Below, in pieces: positions 52,385 through 58,946 of a stretch of 64,000 nt of DNA; position 1 is the first letter of the stretch, and every line of letters begins with the position of its first letter. Location of the stretch: positions 62,001 through 126,000 of the forward strand of contig NZ_PVYW01000025.1 in the NCBI RefSeq assembly GCF_003001675.1, written 5' to 3'. Source of the DNA: Cohnella sp. SGD-V74. GTDB taxonomy: Bacteria; Bacillota; Bacilli; Paenibacillales; Paenibacillaceae. The translations under genes were made by a program, and so were the position numbers. The notes under the pieces were generated by a model. The model did not search any database and was not told the DNA's origin. It saw nothing but the letters and a program-made list of their open reading frames with translations.

Positions 52385-52956
52385 TCACCTTCCTTTCCCC
52401 GCCGACATTTTGCTTTCCGATTCCCACTCCAGCTCCATACTAGCCATCAGGAACAACTGCTCGCCGCGAGGCAGGTTCCAGAACTCTCCGGGGCGCAGGT
52501 GGTGGCGAACCCACAACGCATGAATCATGCCGGCGAGCGCCCCGGATCGGATTAGTTTTTTACGTCTTCCAGTTCTGTATTAAAGCCGGATAGATCAAGC
52601 ACGACATCGCCCAGAGCGGAAAGTTCGCCCGCCAATAAAATACGCTTGATCACTTCTTCAGCGCTGCTGGCCGAAAACTTGGATAGAAGTTGAGGGTTAC
52701 CCCAGTTTGGACTCACGGTCGAAGCAGCAATAAGCGACACGTTGAACATTTCTTCATCCAAATGTGTAGTCGTCTGACCACGCCGCTCTTTGCGCTCCGT
52801 GCAGCGTTCGCGGATGCTAAATACCTGCTTGCCGGTCAAACCGCGCAGCTTCACCGGAATGTCCAGCCGCTCCAGGCGGACGGTGCGCTCGGGGAGCGTG
52901 TCGGCGCCAAGCAGCCGCTGCAAAATCTGTTCATCGGTCAATTGTTCCAAAGACAT
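52385..52956 (-). CDS. Frameshifted long form of the tail assembly chaperone (XkdN-T fusion)
   Basis: At the 3' end of xkdN the codons GTA AAA AAC TAA contain the canonical heptamer A AAA AAC in the correct frame. A -1 slip there leads into CTA ATC CGA... and a 56-codon extension ending in TGA at 52385, giving about 190 residues. The extension reads MIHALWVRHHLRPGEFWNLP and EQLFLMASMELEWE, like the T domains of known tail chaperones (gpG-gpGT of lambda and relatives). The extension has no start codon of its own with a ribosome site. It overlaps nothing but runs up to the tape measure start. Confidence 0.8.
52552..52956 (-). CDS. xkdN: Tail assembly chaperone XkdN, short form
   Basis: This 134-residue protein matches the XkdN-like tail assembly chaperone family: LTDEQILQRLLGADTLPERTV, LDIPVKLRGLTGKQVFSIRERC, FNVSLIAASTVSPNWGNPQLL and EEVIKRILLAGELSALGDVVLDLSGF. 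It binds the tape measure and tube subunits during tail assembly. Its last codons lie on a slippery heptamer that yields the longer fused form. It sits between the tube gene (xkdM) and the tape measure gene, as in all tails of this type. An AGGAGG-rich stretch precedes the ATG. Confidence 0.9.
   Translation of the reverse strand: MSLEQLTDEQILQRLLGADTLPERTVRLERLDIPVKLRGLTGKQVFSIRERCTERKERRGQTTTHLDEEMFNVSLIAASTVSPNWGNPQLLSKFSASSAEEVIKRILLAGELSALGDVVLDLSGFNTELEDVKN
52555..52561 (-). promoter_or_regulatory. -1 ribosomal frameshift site
   Basis: A AAA AAC heptamer in the proper phase, six A then C on the minus strand, directly before the xkdN stop codon. A GC-rich hairpin-forming stretch (GGC GCTC GCC core, 52530-52545) starts nine bases downstream and could act as the stimulator. 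Confidence 0.82.
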
Positions 52957-52975
52957 GTTTTCGTTCCTCCTTTTC

Positions 52976-53383
52976 TTAACCCGCTACGATCGGATCGAGC
53001 AGACGATACCCTTCGAAGGTGAACGCCGTCTCTTCCGCGACTTCCTCGCCGGCCGTCCAGTTCGCCAACTGGATTTTGTCCGGCACGCAATTGAGCAGTT
53101 CGATGCGCTCGAAGCCGTAAGCCTCCGGATCGGACAGCTTGTTGATGATGTTGAACTTGGCAAAACCGCGGCTGATCATATCGCTGGTCACCTTGTAACC
53201 GCTCATCGTGCCTGTGCCCTTCTTCGTGCCGAGCTTGTGAACGGTCCATTCCATGCCCGCCAGCTTCAGCTCCCGCTTCTCCACCTCGACGGAGGCTTCC
53301 AGCTTGTTGATATTCGTCTGCCACACCCCGTCGATAAACACTTGCCCGTACGTCCCGAGAATCGCTCTTGTCGGATCCATCAT
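52976..53383 (-). CDS. xkdM: Tail tube protein XkdM
   Basis: This 135-residue inner tube protein matches XkdM (DUF2001). ILGTYGQVFIDGVWQTNINKLEA, KRELKLAGMEWTVHKLGTKKGTGTMSGYKVTSDMI and the C-terminal EETAFTFEGYRLLDPI are typical. It polymerises as stacked hexamers under the sheath and is driven through the target envelope. It lies between the sheath gene and the chaperone gene. A GGGGGAACGAGG site precedes the double ATG. Confidence 0.93.
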   Translation of the reverse strand: MMDPTRAILGTYGQVFIDGVWQTNINKLEASVEVEKRELKLAGMEWTVHKLGTKKGTGTMSGYKVTSDMISRGFAKFNIINKLSDPEAYGFERIELLNCVPDKIQLANWTAGEEVAEETAFTFEGYRLLDPIVAG

Positions 53384-53398
53384 GTTCCTCGTTCCCCC

Positions 53399-54847
53399 TT
53401 ATCGCACGATAAACGTGCTGAAAATTTGTTCCATAACGTCCGTCAGACGAGCTTCCCATTTCAGGAAAACCTGGTCCGGCTCCGGCGTGAATTCCGGATC
53501 GACGTATACGTCGTAGCCTTCGGCTTCGATGACGCCCGCTTGGGCGAGAGATTGCATGTATTGCTTGCAGGCGCTGATCAAGGCCAGTCGGCCTTCCTCC
53601 GAGTTGTTCACCTTACCGATATAAGAATCCTCGGCCGTCCGCTGCAGATCGGAGTTAATGCTGTCCATCACGCGGATCGTGCGGATTTTTTTCCACGGAT
53701 TGTTCTGGCCTTCGCGCAGCGTGACGAGGCTGTTGATTCCCCGAAGCGCTTTAACGAGACGACCGTCATGTACGAGCAGGAAAACCCCGCCGCGAACCGC
53801 CTGCTCCTGTTCCGCCCTTGTCCAGCGACGCGTCACGTCCTCGAACGGAGACGGAGCATACGTGACAGACTGGCTCAGTCCTTGGCCTGCGATCAGGCCG
53901 GCGACATAAGCGGCTACTTGAGCGGAGCTGTAGACCGCGTCTCCAAGCTTCGCCCCCGTCGCGACGTTAACGATGCCTTCGTGATTCAGCGCAGCGCTGC
54001 GAGCAATGGCTTTCGCGACCGCGTCGGCCGCCGTATCGTCCGCAGCAGAGCCGCCGAGGACGGCGATTACACCTTTGCCTTCGTTGCGCAGACGGCTAAC
54101 CCAAGCCGACACGCTGGCATGAAGAGAAGCGTCGGACACGCCGTCCAGAGCGATCACGTTAAATTCCTGCGTCTCGAAAGCGGCCAGCGCGTCCAGATAG
54201 TCCGCATTCGCCAGGCCGGAAATTCCGGAATCCCCACCGCTCAGAGAAACGCCGGATACGTTGGCGAGTACGCCGCTGCCCTCGGCCAATTTCTCGGCTG
54301 AAATCCACAGGTTGCCCGAATCGCTGTTAATGGCGTCCGCCGCCGCTTGAATCGAATCGCCGTCGAACGTAAACGTCCGCAGAAGCGTCGTGCCTTCGAA
54401 CAGCTTCAAGTCTTTTTTCGCCGCGTCGACCGCATTGGCTTGAACCGTCGCCTTAAAACCGTTGCCCCGGGCGCCCGGATACTTCGCCGTCAGCTTCAGC
54501 ACGCTCGCCGGAGTTCCGGCCGTATCGGCCAAAGTCAGCTCGGAAGCGGACGCGCCGCTTGCCGCCAGGCGATAGGCGATAACCTTCTTCGCCCCGCCGA
54601 GCAGAGCCAATCGAATCGCGCGGTATGCAGTTGCTCCGTCCGCTTCCGATCTCGTGAACGCGTTCGCCGCTTCGGCTTCGCTGGCAATTTCCACGAATCC
54701 GTTAACCGGGCCCCAATGCGCTCTTACCGGGACAATCGCCGTTCCTCTTGCTCCCGGTTGAATCGCGGCCGTCGCCGCTGCCCGAAATGTCATATAAAAT
54801 CCCGGCAATACTGGTTTGTCCGTCGTGCTCCAAGTTCCTCCCGCCAT
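53399..54847 (-). CDS. xkdK: Contractile tail sheath protein XkdK
   Basis: This 482-residue sheath protein of the phage-tail sheath family begins with the extended arm PGFYMTFRAAATAAIQPGARGTAIVPVRAHWGP, followed by variable beta domains and a conserved C-terminal core (DGRLVKALRGINSLVTLREGQNNPWKKIRTIRVMDSINSDL, then EAEGYDVYVDPEFTPEPDQVFLKWEARL). Its C-terminal strand swaps between subunits in contractile systems (known). It shows that the particle is contractile (R type), not flexible. It starts two bases after the 61-residue gene. Confidence 0.95.
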   Translation of the reverse strand: MAGGTWSTTDKPVLPGFYMTFRAAATAAIQPGARGTAIVPVRAHWGPVNGFVEIASEAEAANAFTRSEADGATAYRAIRLALLGGAKKVIAYRLAASGASASELTLADTAGTPASVLKLTAKYPGARGNGFKATVQANAVDAAKKDLKLFEGTTLLRTFTFDGDSIQAAADAINSDSGNLWISAEKLAEGSGVLANVSGVSLSGGDSGISGLANADYLDALAAFETQEFNVIALDGVSDASLHASVSAWVSRLRNEGKGVIAVLGGSAADDTAADAVAKAIARSAALNHEGIVNVATGAKLGDAVYSSAQVAAYVAGLIAGQGLSQSVTYAPSPFEDVTRRWTRAEQEQAVRGGVFLLVHDGRLVKALRGINSLVTLREGQNNPWKKIRTIRVMDSINSDLQRTAEDSYIGKVNNSEEGRLALISACKQYMQSLAQAGVIEAEGYDVYVDPEFTPEPDQVFLKWEARLTDVMEQIFSTFIVR

Positions 54848-54848
54848 C

Positions 54849-55034
54849 TTACAACACCTTCCCTTTCAGAAATTGGCCGACCAGGCGTTTGGCCTCGTCG
54901 ACGGTAAATTCGTTCTTGCCTGCAGAGTGCAGCGCCCCGGCTACGGCCTCGGGCCTGACACGGAACAGTTCGTCCGCATGTTGAATGAGTTCATCCCGGG
55001 CGTATGCCGCCTCGGGCGCTTTCTTGTTGGCCAT
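54849..55034 (-). CDS. Small tail-locus protein, 61 residues
   Basis: This small charged helical protein begins MANKKAPEAAYARDELIQHA and ends LVGQFLKGKVL. I chose the ATG at 55034 because GAGGTG is just upstream; a longer version adds six residues. Such small proteins precede the sheath gene in several Gram-positive xkd-like loci, but I do not know their role. It lies 14 bases after the 281-residue gene and two bases before the sheath gene, so it is in the same operon. Confidence 0.6.
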   Translation of the reverse strand: MANKKAPEAAYARDELIQHADELFRVRPEAVAGALHSAGKNEFTVDEAKRLVGQFLKGKVL

Positions 55035-55048
55035 CCGTTCCACCTCGT

Positions 55049-55894
55049 TCATGAATTTGGATTCGGTTGAAAATTTACTTCCCGCATCAGCGGGCCTTGC
55101 TCGGCATAACGTTCGATTTTACGCGAGAAGGTGACAAGAATCTGTCCCTCTGTCATCGCGTCCCGTGCCAGATCGACGCTTGGCGTCAGCACGGTCAGGT
55201 ACCGCCGTTCCGGCAGGCTGAGCGGAATTTTCACAGCTTCGCTCAAGCTTTGCGCAAGCGCGGCGGCCGTCATCGTCTGCTCGTTCACCGTTCGTCCGAC
55301 CACATGTCCGATCGCCTTTTTGCGGACCTCGATCGTTGAGGCTCTGGAGCCCGCGACCGTCTCGATGCCTTCCCATCTCCAGAGGATGGAAGGGCGTTCG
55401 TAGTTCGCCGGCCATCTGCCGCTGTAAGCTTGCCAATCGGAATCCCCCAATGTATCGAGCGTCCAATCGCAGATCGCATCCAGCCAATCGTCCTGCACCG
55501 TCTCCTGAGCGGTTCGAGCCCCGATCACGGAGAAACGAAGTCCCCTCGTAATGACTTCGCGGTCCGCATCGGCCTTGTCTGGACCGACTGTGCCTTCGTA
55601 ACGGCACGTGAACTCGACTAACGAATCGGGATCGACGAGAGCTTGTCCGTCGAGTGCCTCGACGATCAGATCGGACAGTTCGTCCACTTCGGAAAAATCC
55701 GACTGCTGCGCTGCGCTGGGCCAGCATTCGAACAAAGTCGTGATCCCCGTCCAATCGGTATCCGTCGACTCCGTCCCTTGGATGAGAAGAATGTAAGGCT
55801 TGTCCAAGGTCGATGCCGATTCGTGGGCCTCGAAGATGCGCCCGCCGATGGATGAAATCTGCTGACTCAGCCTCTCTCGAATGCCGGCTCTCAT
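55049..55894 (-). CDS. Putative tandem-domain tail terminator protein
   Basis: This 281-residue protein seems to contain two related domains of about 130 residues. The first has PYILLIQGTESTDTDWTGITTLFECWP, then LVEFTCRYEGTVG and VITRGLRFSVIG. The second has ERPSILWRWEGIETVAGSRASTIEVRKKAIGHVVG, then RRYLTVLTPSVDLARD and GQILVTFSRKI. The pattern (strand, helix, two strands) resembles tail terminator proteins that cap the tube end. It lies where PBSX has xkdI/J. In a headless particle a cap would be required. It is translated from an ATG overlapping the stop of a 14-residue leader. The domain interpretation is tentative. Confidence 0.5.
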   Translation of the reverse strand: MRAGIRERLSQQISSIGGRIFEAHESASTLDKPYILLIQGTESTDTDWTGITTLFECWPSAAQQSDFSEVDELSDLIVEALDGQALVDPDSLVEFTCRYEGTVGPDKADADREVITRGLRFSVIGARTAQETVQDDWLDAICDWTLDTLGDSDWQAYSGRWPANYERPSILWRWEGIETVAGSRASTIEVRKKAIGHVVGRTVNEQTMTAAALAQSLSEAVKIPLSLPERRYLTVLTPSVDLARDAMTEGQILVTFSRKIERYAEQGPLMREVNFQPNPNS

Positions 55895-55935
55895 GGGAGC
55901 GCCTCACGGCTGTAGAAAGATGAGATCATGGCCAT
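55891..55935 (-). CDS. 14-residue leader peptide at the start of the tail operon
   Basis: The frame MAMISSFYSREALP ends in TGA at 55891 with a strong AGGAGG eight bases before its ATG. The stop codon overlaps the start of the 281-residue gene (ATGA), whose own ribosome site is poor. This arrangement would make translation of the tail genes depend on the leader. It is a genuine but very short frame; its product may have no function. Confidence 0.55.
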   Translation of the reverse strand: MAMISSFYSREALP

Positions 55936-56002
55936 GTTTTCAACCTCCTGGTCTTTCAAAATGTTCCTCTCACCCTTAAGTGGCAACCGTACGACAAACC
56001 GT

Positions 56003-56569
56003 CTAGCCGACGAGAATATGGATGCTGCCAACGTTGCCGTCGACTTTGCGCTGAGCGCGGACCATGTAGGTGCCGACGCTGGATTTGCTGATGTTCAGCA
56101 TGGCGGCGATCTCCGCGAAGGAGAAGCATTCACCGTGGGCCAGCGTGTAGCAGCTTCGCTCGCGCTCGGTCAGTCCGCGGAAGGCGGCTTCGAGGCGAAA
56201 TCGGCCGGCCTCGTCGGCCGGCTGTTCCGGCTCGGCAGCCTCCCATAAGGAAGAGGAAGGCAGATTGAGCGGATCGGTCGGCACCTCGCGCTGGTAGCCC
56301 GCCCGCCGCTCGATGCCGCGCCGACTCCCCGGCCTTCTTCCCGTCTCCAGCCATTCGATTACATAGGAGCAACTGGCGATCATCTCCATAATGAGACTGC
56401 GATCTTTATCGAGCGCCAGCAGCGCGTTCATCTCCTCCAGCGTGCGGACAGGTTCCATTCGAGCGATGCGTACAGTCAGTTCGTCCGCTTTGCGAAGCAG
56501 TTCGCGCCTCGTCTCGACGTAGCTCTCCAACGTTGCGGCTCCCAGATTCGTAATGCGATTGATCTTCAT
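56003..56569 (-). CDS. xpf: Xpf-type sigma-like activator of the tail operon
   Basis: This 188-residue protein has a long helical N-terminal half (INRITNLGAATLESYVETRRELLRKADELTVRI) and a C-terminal sigma-70 region-4 helix-turn-helix (LTERERSCYTLAHGECFSFAEIAAMLNISKSSVGTYMVRAQRKV). This matches PBSX Xpf and related phage sigma-like activators, which direct RNA polymerase to late promoters (known). The start at 56569 has AAGGAG upstream. It is transcribed divergently from the repressor and precedes the tail operon by about 68 bases. The region between (55950-56002) is the likely late promoter, but I do not know the recognition sequence. Confidence 0.88.
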   Translation of the reverse strand: MKINRITNLGAATLESYVETRRELLRKADELTVRIARMEPVRTLEEMNALLALDKDRSLIMEMIASCSYVIEWLETGRRPGSRRGIERRAGYQREVPTDPLNLPSSSLWEAAEPEQPADEAGRFRLEAAFRGLTERERSCYTLAHGECFSFAEIAAMLNISKSSVGTYMVRAQRKVDGNVGSIHILVG

Positions 56570-56590
56570 GGAATCACTCCTTTTATGATT

Positions 56591-56605
56591 TTGCCATTTT
56601 GGCAA
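56591..56605. promoter_or_regulatory. Repressor operator O1
   Basis: Perfect copy of the 15-base palindromic TTGCCATTTTGGCAA, in the leader of the xpf transcript just upstream of its ribosome site. The same motif occurs three more times in the 180 bases toward the repressor gene. Confidence 0.75.
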
Positions 56606-56673
56606 ACTACAAAGAAAAAAACTCGTCTTTTCAATTCCTACTAATTTCTCGTTATTCCCCTCTCCCTTAAATA

Positions 56674-56687
56674 CGAACTTATGTTCT
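56674..56687. promoter_or_regulatory. LexA-type SOS box in the xpf promoter region
   Basis: CGAACTTATGTTCT matches the Bacillus LexA consensus CGAACnnnnGTTCG at nine of ten fixed bases. It lies about 13-26 bases downstream of the predicted start of the xpf transcript, so bound LexA would block elongation or initiation. It is the single best match in the intergenic region. Confidence 0.7.
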
Positions 56688-56705
56688 TATTTTGGAGATA
56701 GGATC

Positions 56706-56734
56706 ATCATAATTTGCCATTAGGGCAATGTCAA
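56706..56734 (-). promoter_or_regulatory. xpf: Promoter of xpf with operator O2 inside
   Basis: A perfect TTGACA (56729-56734), a 17-base spacer and TATGAT (56706-56711) on the minus strand. The spacer contains the variant operator TTGCCATTAGGGCAA (56714-56728), so repressor binding would block polymerase. Confidence 0.8.
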
Positions 56735-56782
56735 CAATTATTTTGCCATTTTGGCAAACCATTCTATTTACCATTTTGGAAA
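56714..56782. promoter_or_regulatory. Operator cluster O2-O4
   Basis: Three sites: TTGCCATTAGGGCAA (56714-56728), the perfect TTGCCATTTTGGCAA (56743-56757) and the variant TTACCATTTTGGAAA (56768-56782). O2 lies in the xpf promoter and O4 in the promoter of the repressor gene. Four operators between xpf and xre is also the known layout in PBSX, though the operator sequence there is different. Confidence 0.75.
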
Positions 56783-56794
56783 TTATGATATACT
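56767..56794 (+). promoter_or_regulatory. xre: Promoter of the repressor gene
   Basis: TTTACC (56767-56772), a 16-base spacer and TATACT (56789-56794). Operator O4 lies inside the spacer, which implies autorepression. Confidence 0.5.
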
Positions 56795-56826
56795 GAATTT
56801 AACTTAACAGCAGAAGGAAGATCGGG

Positions 56827-57225
56827 ATGACACTTGGCAATCGCCTTCGAGAACGCCGGGAGAAGCTGGGCAAGACCCAACTGGAAGCGGCCAGAGGCCT
56901 CGGCATCAGCAATGTACAGCTCTCCCGCTACGAATCGGACGACCGCAAGCCGGACCCTGAGATGCTCGCGCGCTTCGCGGAATATTACCGTACGACGGCG
57001 GACTACTTGCTCGGACGCATCGACAACGCTGCGTCGGATGCGGTGGGAGCTTCCGATATCCGCGAGTACCCGGCATTCGAGGAGTTTATCAACAATCCGG
57101 AGCACGGCGTGTTTTTCAAGGATTATTTGAATGCTCCGGAGGAGCGCAAGGAAGAGATGAGACGCTTCTGGGAATTCATCATGGAGAAGGAGAAGGGCCG
57201 CAAGCCCGGAGACCGGCAGAAGTAA
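56827..57225 (+). CDS. xre: Xre-family repressor
   Basis: This 132-residue repressor has a helix-turn-helix of the XRE family at residues 4-62 (LGNRLRERREKLGKTQLEAARGLGISNVQLSRYESDDRKPDP, then YYRTTADYLLGR) and an acidic helical C-terminal domain (FLKDYLN... EERKEEMRRFWEFI). It is the presumed ligand of the TTGCCATTTTGGCAA sites. It is divergent from xpf and lies upstream of an ImmA-type peptidase gene, its expected protease. The ATG lies seven bases behind GAAGGAAG. The length is slightly above PBSX Xre (about 113 residues). Confidence 0.92.
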   Translation: MTLGNRLRERREKLGKTQLEAARGLGISNVQLSRYESDDRKPDPEMLARFAEYYRTTADYLLGRIDNAASDAVGASDIREYPAFEEFINNPEHGVFFKDYLNAPEERKEEMRRFWEFIMEKEKGRKPGDRQK

Positions 57226-57238
57226 GCGAACGGACTGC

Positions 57239-57252
57239 AGCCCGCACGGGCT
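57239..57252 (+). terminator. Weak terminator after the repressor gene
   Basis: Short GCCC/GGGC stem followed by TTTTCTTTT. It would only partly separate xre from immA. Confidence 0.4.
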
Positions 57253-57271
57253 TTTCTTTTCACCATAAGTA

Positions 57272-57285
57272 CGAACATACATTCG
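57272..57285. promoter_or_regulatory. Second SOS-like box upstream of immA
   Basis: CGAACATACATTCG matches the LexA consensus at nine of ten fixed bases and lies inside a larger TACGAA/TTCGTA palindrome. It is 22 bases before the immA start codon. Confidence 0.6.
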
Positions 57286-57306
57286 TAAAAGTCGAGGTTT
57301 AAGCCA

Positions 57307-57852
57307 ATGTACAACTATTACCGAACGACTCCGTTCGAGCAGTGGGTCGAGCATTTGTGGATCAAATCGGGGATCGCGACGCCTTCCCAGCTCAACGTCG
57401 AGGAGGTTGCCTCGCGGCTGGATGTGTGGGTTCACTTCATGAACGATACGAGCCGGGCGCTCGATTACATGGGGATGAGATCGATTTTGGTAGATCGCAG
57501 ATTGGGACGAGAAGCGCAATGGGAAGATTTCCTGCATGAGCTCTGCCACGTGCTTCGGCACGCGGGCAACCAGACCGTGATGCCCAGGCTGTTCTGCGAA
57601 GGCCAGGAGGCCGAGGCGAATCGGTTCGTGCTGTACGCCGCAATCCCGTTCTACATGCTTCGGCGCCTGAAGCTCCCGGCCAGAGTCGACGAAGCGGCGG
57701 AAACGATCGCGAATCACTTCGGGGTGACGTTCGAGCTGGCCCGCAAAAGGCTGGAACAGCTTCAAAGACGTACGTTTGCCGCGATTCTGTGGGAGGAAGC
57801 GATAAAACAAGAGGCCTACGTCGAACTGTACGCAAAAAACGCGGCCCGCTAA
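57307..57852 (+). CDS. immA: ImmA/IrrE-family metalloprotease
   Basis: This 181-residue zinc protease has the motif HELCH at residues 77-81 and a downstream glutamate-rich helix (EGQEAEANRFVLYAAIPFYML) supplying the third ligand. Homologues cleave Xre-type repressors to induce mobile elements, as ImmA cleaves ImmR in ICEBs1 (established). It follows xre on the same strand. The intergenic SOS-like box suggests that its expression rises after DNA damage. No transmembrane segment is present. Its own stop codon lies in the loop of a hairpin that also serves the convergent gene. Confidence 0.92.
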   Translation: MYNYYRTTPFEQWVEHLWIKSGIATPSQLNVEEVASRLDVWVHFMNDTSRALDYMGMRSILVDRRLGREAQWEDFLHELCHVLRHAGNQTVMPRLFCEGQEAEANRFVLYAAIPFYMLRRLKLPARVDEAAETIANHFGVTFELARKRLEQLQRRTFAAILWEEAIKQEAYVELYAKNAAR

Positions 57853-57859
57853 GGGCCGC
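57834..57859 (-). terminator. Terminator of the lipoprotein gene
   Basis: GCGGCCC/GGGCCGC stem with a five-base loop, followed on the minus strand by GTTTTTT. The stem overlaps the stop codon of immA on the other strand. Confidence 0.75.
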
Positions 57860-57877
57860 GCCTGTCTGACCGGTCTA

Positions 57878-58582
57878 TTACCTAAACGTCCACGAGTCGG
57901 CAATCTCTCCCGCTTGATCGATATACTTGTCGAAGCTGTCCGGAGTTGCGGTAAAGGTAACGATATACGCTTTGCCGTCGATGATCTCAACCGTCTGCAT
58001 CCAGGCCAGTTCCTGACCTCCGCTTGTTCCGCTATACGCAAGGTATGCGGCATCCGATCCTTCCGGATCTACTCCCTCTTCCACAAGTTCGAAATCCTGA
58101 ATCAGCGCACCGGTACTAAGCTGCTCCTTCGTAAACTCAATGTAATCCGCGGCAGTGACGCTCTGGCCGCCCAGATCTTCAATGATAAAATTGATATTCT
58201 CGGCGAACGTATCATTGGCATCCTCGAGCGGAGCGAGGAATGCCGCGATTCCAGCGATCCCTTCCTTCAAGGTCCAATCTTCCGGATATTGAATCGTCGT
58301 TCCGTGAACCTTATCCTCGAACAATTTATAGCCCGCCGGAACGGCTTGTACGGAAGCGCTCGCTTCCGCCGATGGCGATGCGGATGGACTCTCGGATGCA
58401 GATGCCGACGGCGAGGCAGACGGCGACTCCGAAGGCGAGGCAGAAGCGGACGAAGCAGCGGATGGCGATGCCGACGGTGACGCGCCTCCTTTATCGTCTT
58501 TGCCGCCGCAGGCGCTCAGCGCCAATGCCAATACGGTCAGAAATAGCGTTGTTTTCAACAGTTTAGCAGATGGTTTCTTCAT
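57878..58582 (-). CDS. Lipoprotein with Ser/Pro/Ala repeat linker and DcrB/PsbP-like domain
   Basis: About 234 residues. The signal peptide has lipobox ALSAC. A 60-residue linker consists of imperfect SPSASPS repeats, acting as a flexible wall-spanning spacer. The C-terminal 140 residues (AGYKLFEDKVHGTTIQYPEDWTL, then ITFIVEDL-like NINFIIEDLG and GKAYIVTFTATPDSFDKY) show the PsbP/DcrB fold. The start is set at 58582 so that the signal peptide is near the N-terminus; a longer frame exists. It is a single gene with its own terminator. The function is unknown. Confidence 0.7.
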   Translation of the reverse strand: MKKPSAKLLKTTLFLTVLALALSACGGKDDKGGASPSASPSAASSASASPSESPSASPSASASESPSASPSAEASASVQAVPAGYKLFEDKVHGTTIQYPEDWTLKEGIAGIAAFLAPLEDANDTFAENINFIIEDLGGQSVTAADYIEFTKEQLSTGALIQDFELVEEGVDPEGSDAAYLAYSGTSGGQELAWMQTVEIIDGKAYIVTFTATPDSFDKYIDQAGEIADSWTFR

Positions 58583-58736
58583 TTCTCCATATCCCCTCTC
58601 TCTGCAAGCACCAAGGTAAATTTTCCCTATTATGAGTGCCTTCGACAAGAATATAGGATTTTCCCTATAAAGTAAACCTATTTCATCGTTTCTTTAGACA
58701 ATGTTCCCCTTTTTTCGATTGTATGGGTTTAAAAAG

Positions 58737-58772
58737 AAAAAAGCACTCTATCCCCAATCGGAGACAAAATGC
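58737..58772 (-). terminator. Terminator after tRNA-Thr (UGU)
   Basis: GCATT/AGTGC and TCTCC/GGGGA stems (GU pairs allowed) separated by a small internal loop, then TTTTTTCTTTTT on the minus strand. Confidence 0.7.
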
Positions 58773-58784
58773 ATTCTGGTAAAA

Positions 58785-58860
<76 letters not shown>

Positions 58861-58889
58861 TTATTCGATTTCTTGGCTCACAAGATAAG

Positions 58890-58918
58890 ATAATACCACC
58901 TTTCGACACGCAACGCAA
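58890..58918 (-). promoter_or_regulatory. Putative promoter of tRNA-Thr (UGU)
   Basis: TTGCGT, a 17-base spacer and TATTAT on the minus strand, 30 bases before the tRNA. Confidence 0.5.
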
Positions 58919-58946
58919 GCGATCGGCAATAATCGCAAATTCCTTT

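Noticed and set aside
40886..57852. Complete prophage
   Set aside because: No integrase, replication, terminase, portal or capsid gene is present, and there is no space for them between xpf and the sheath gene.
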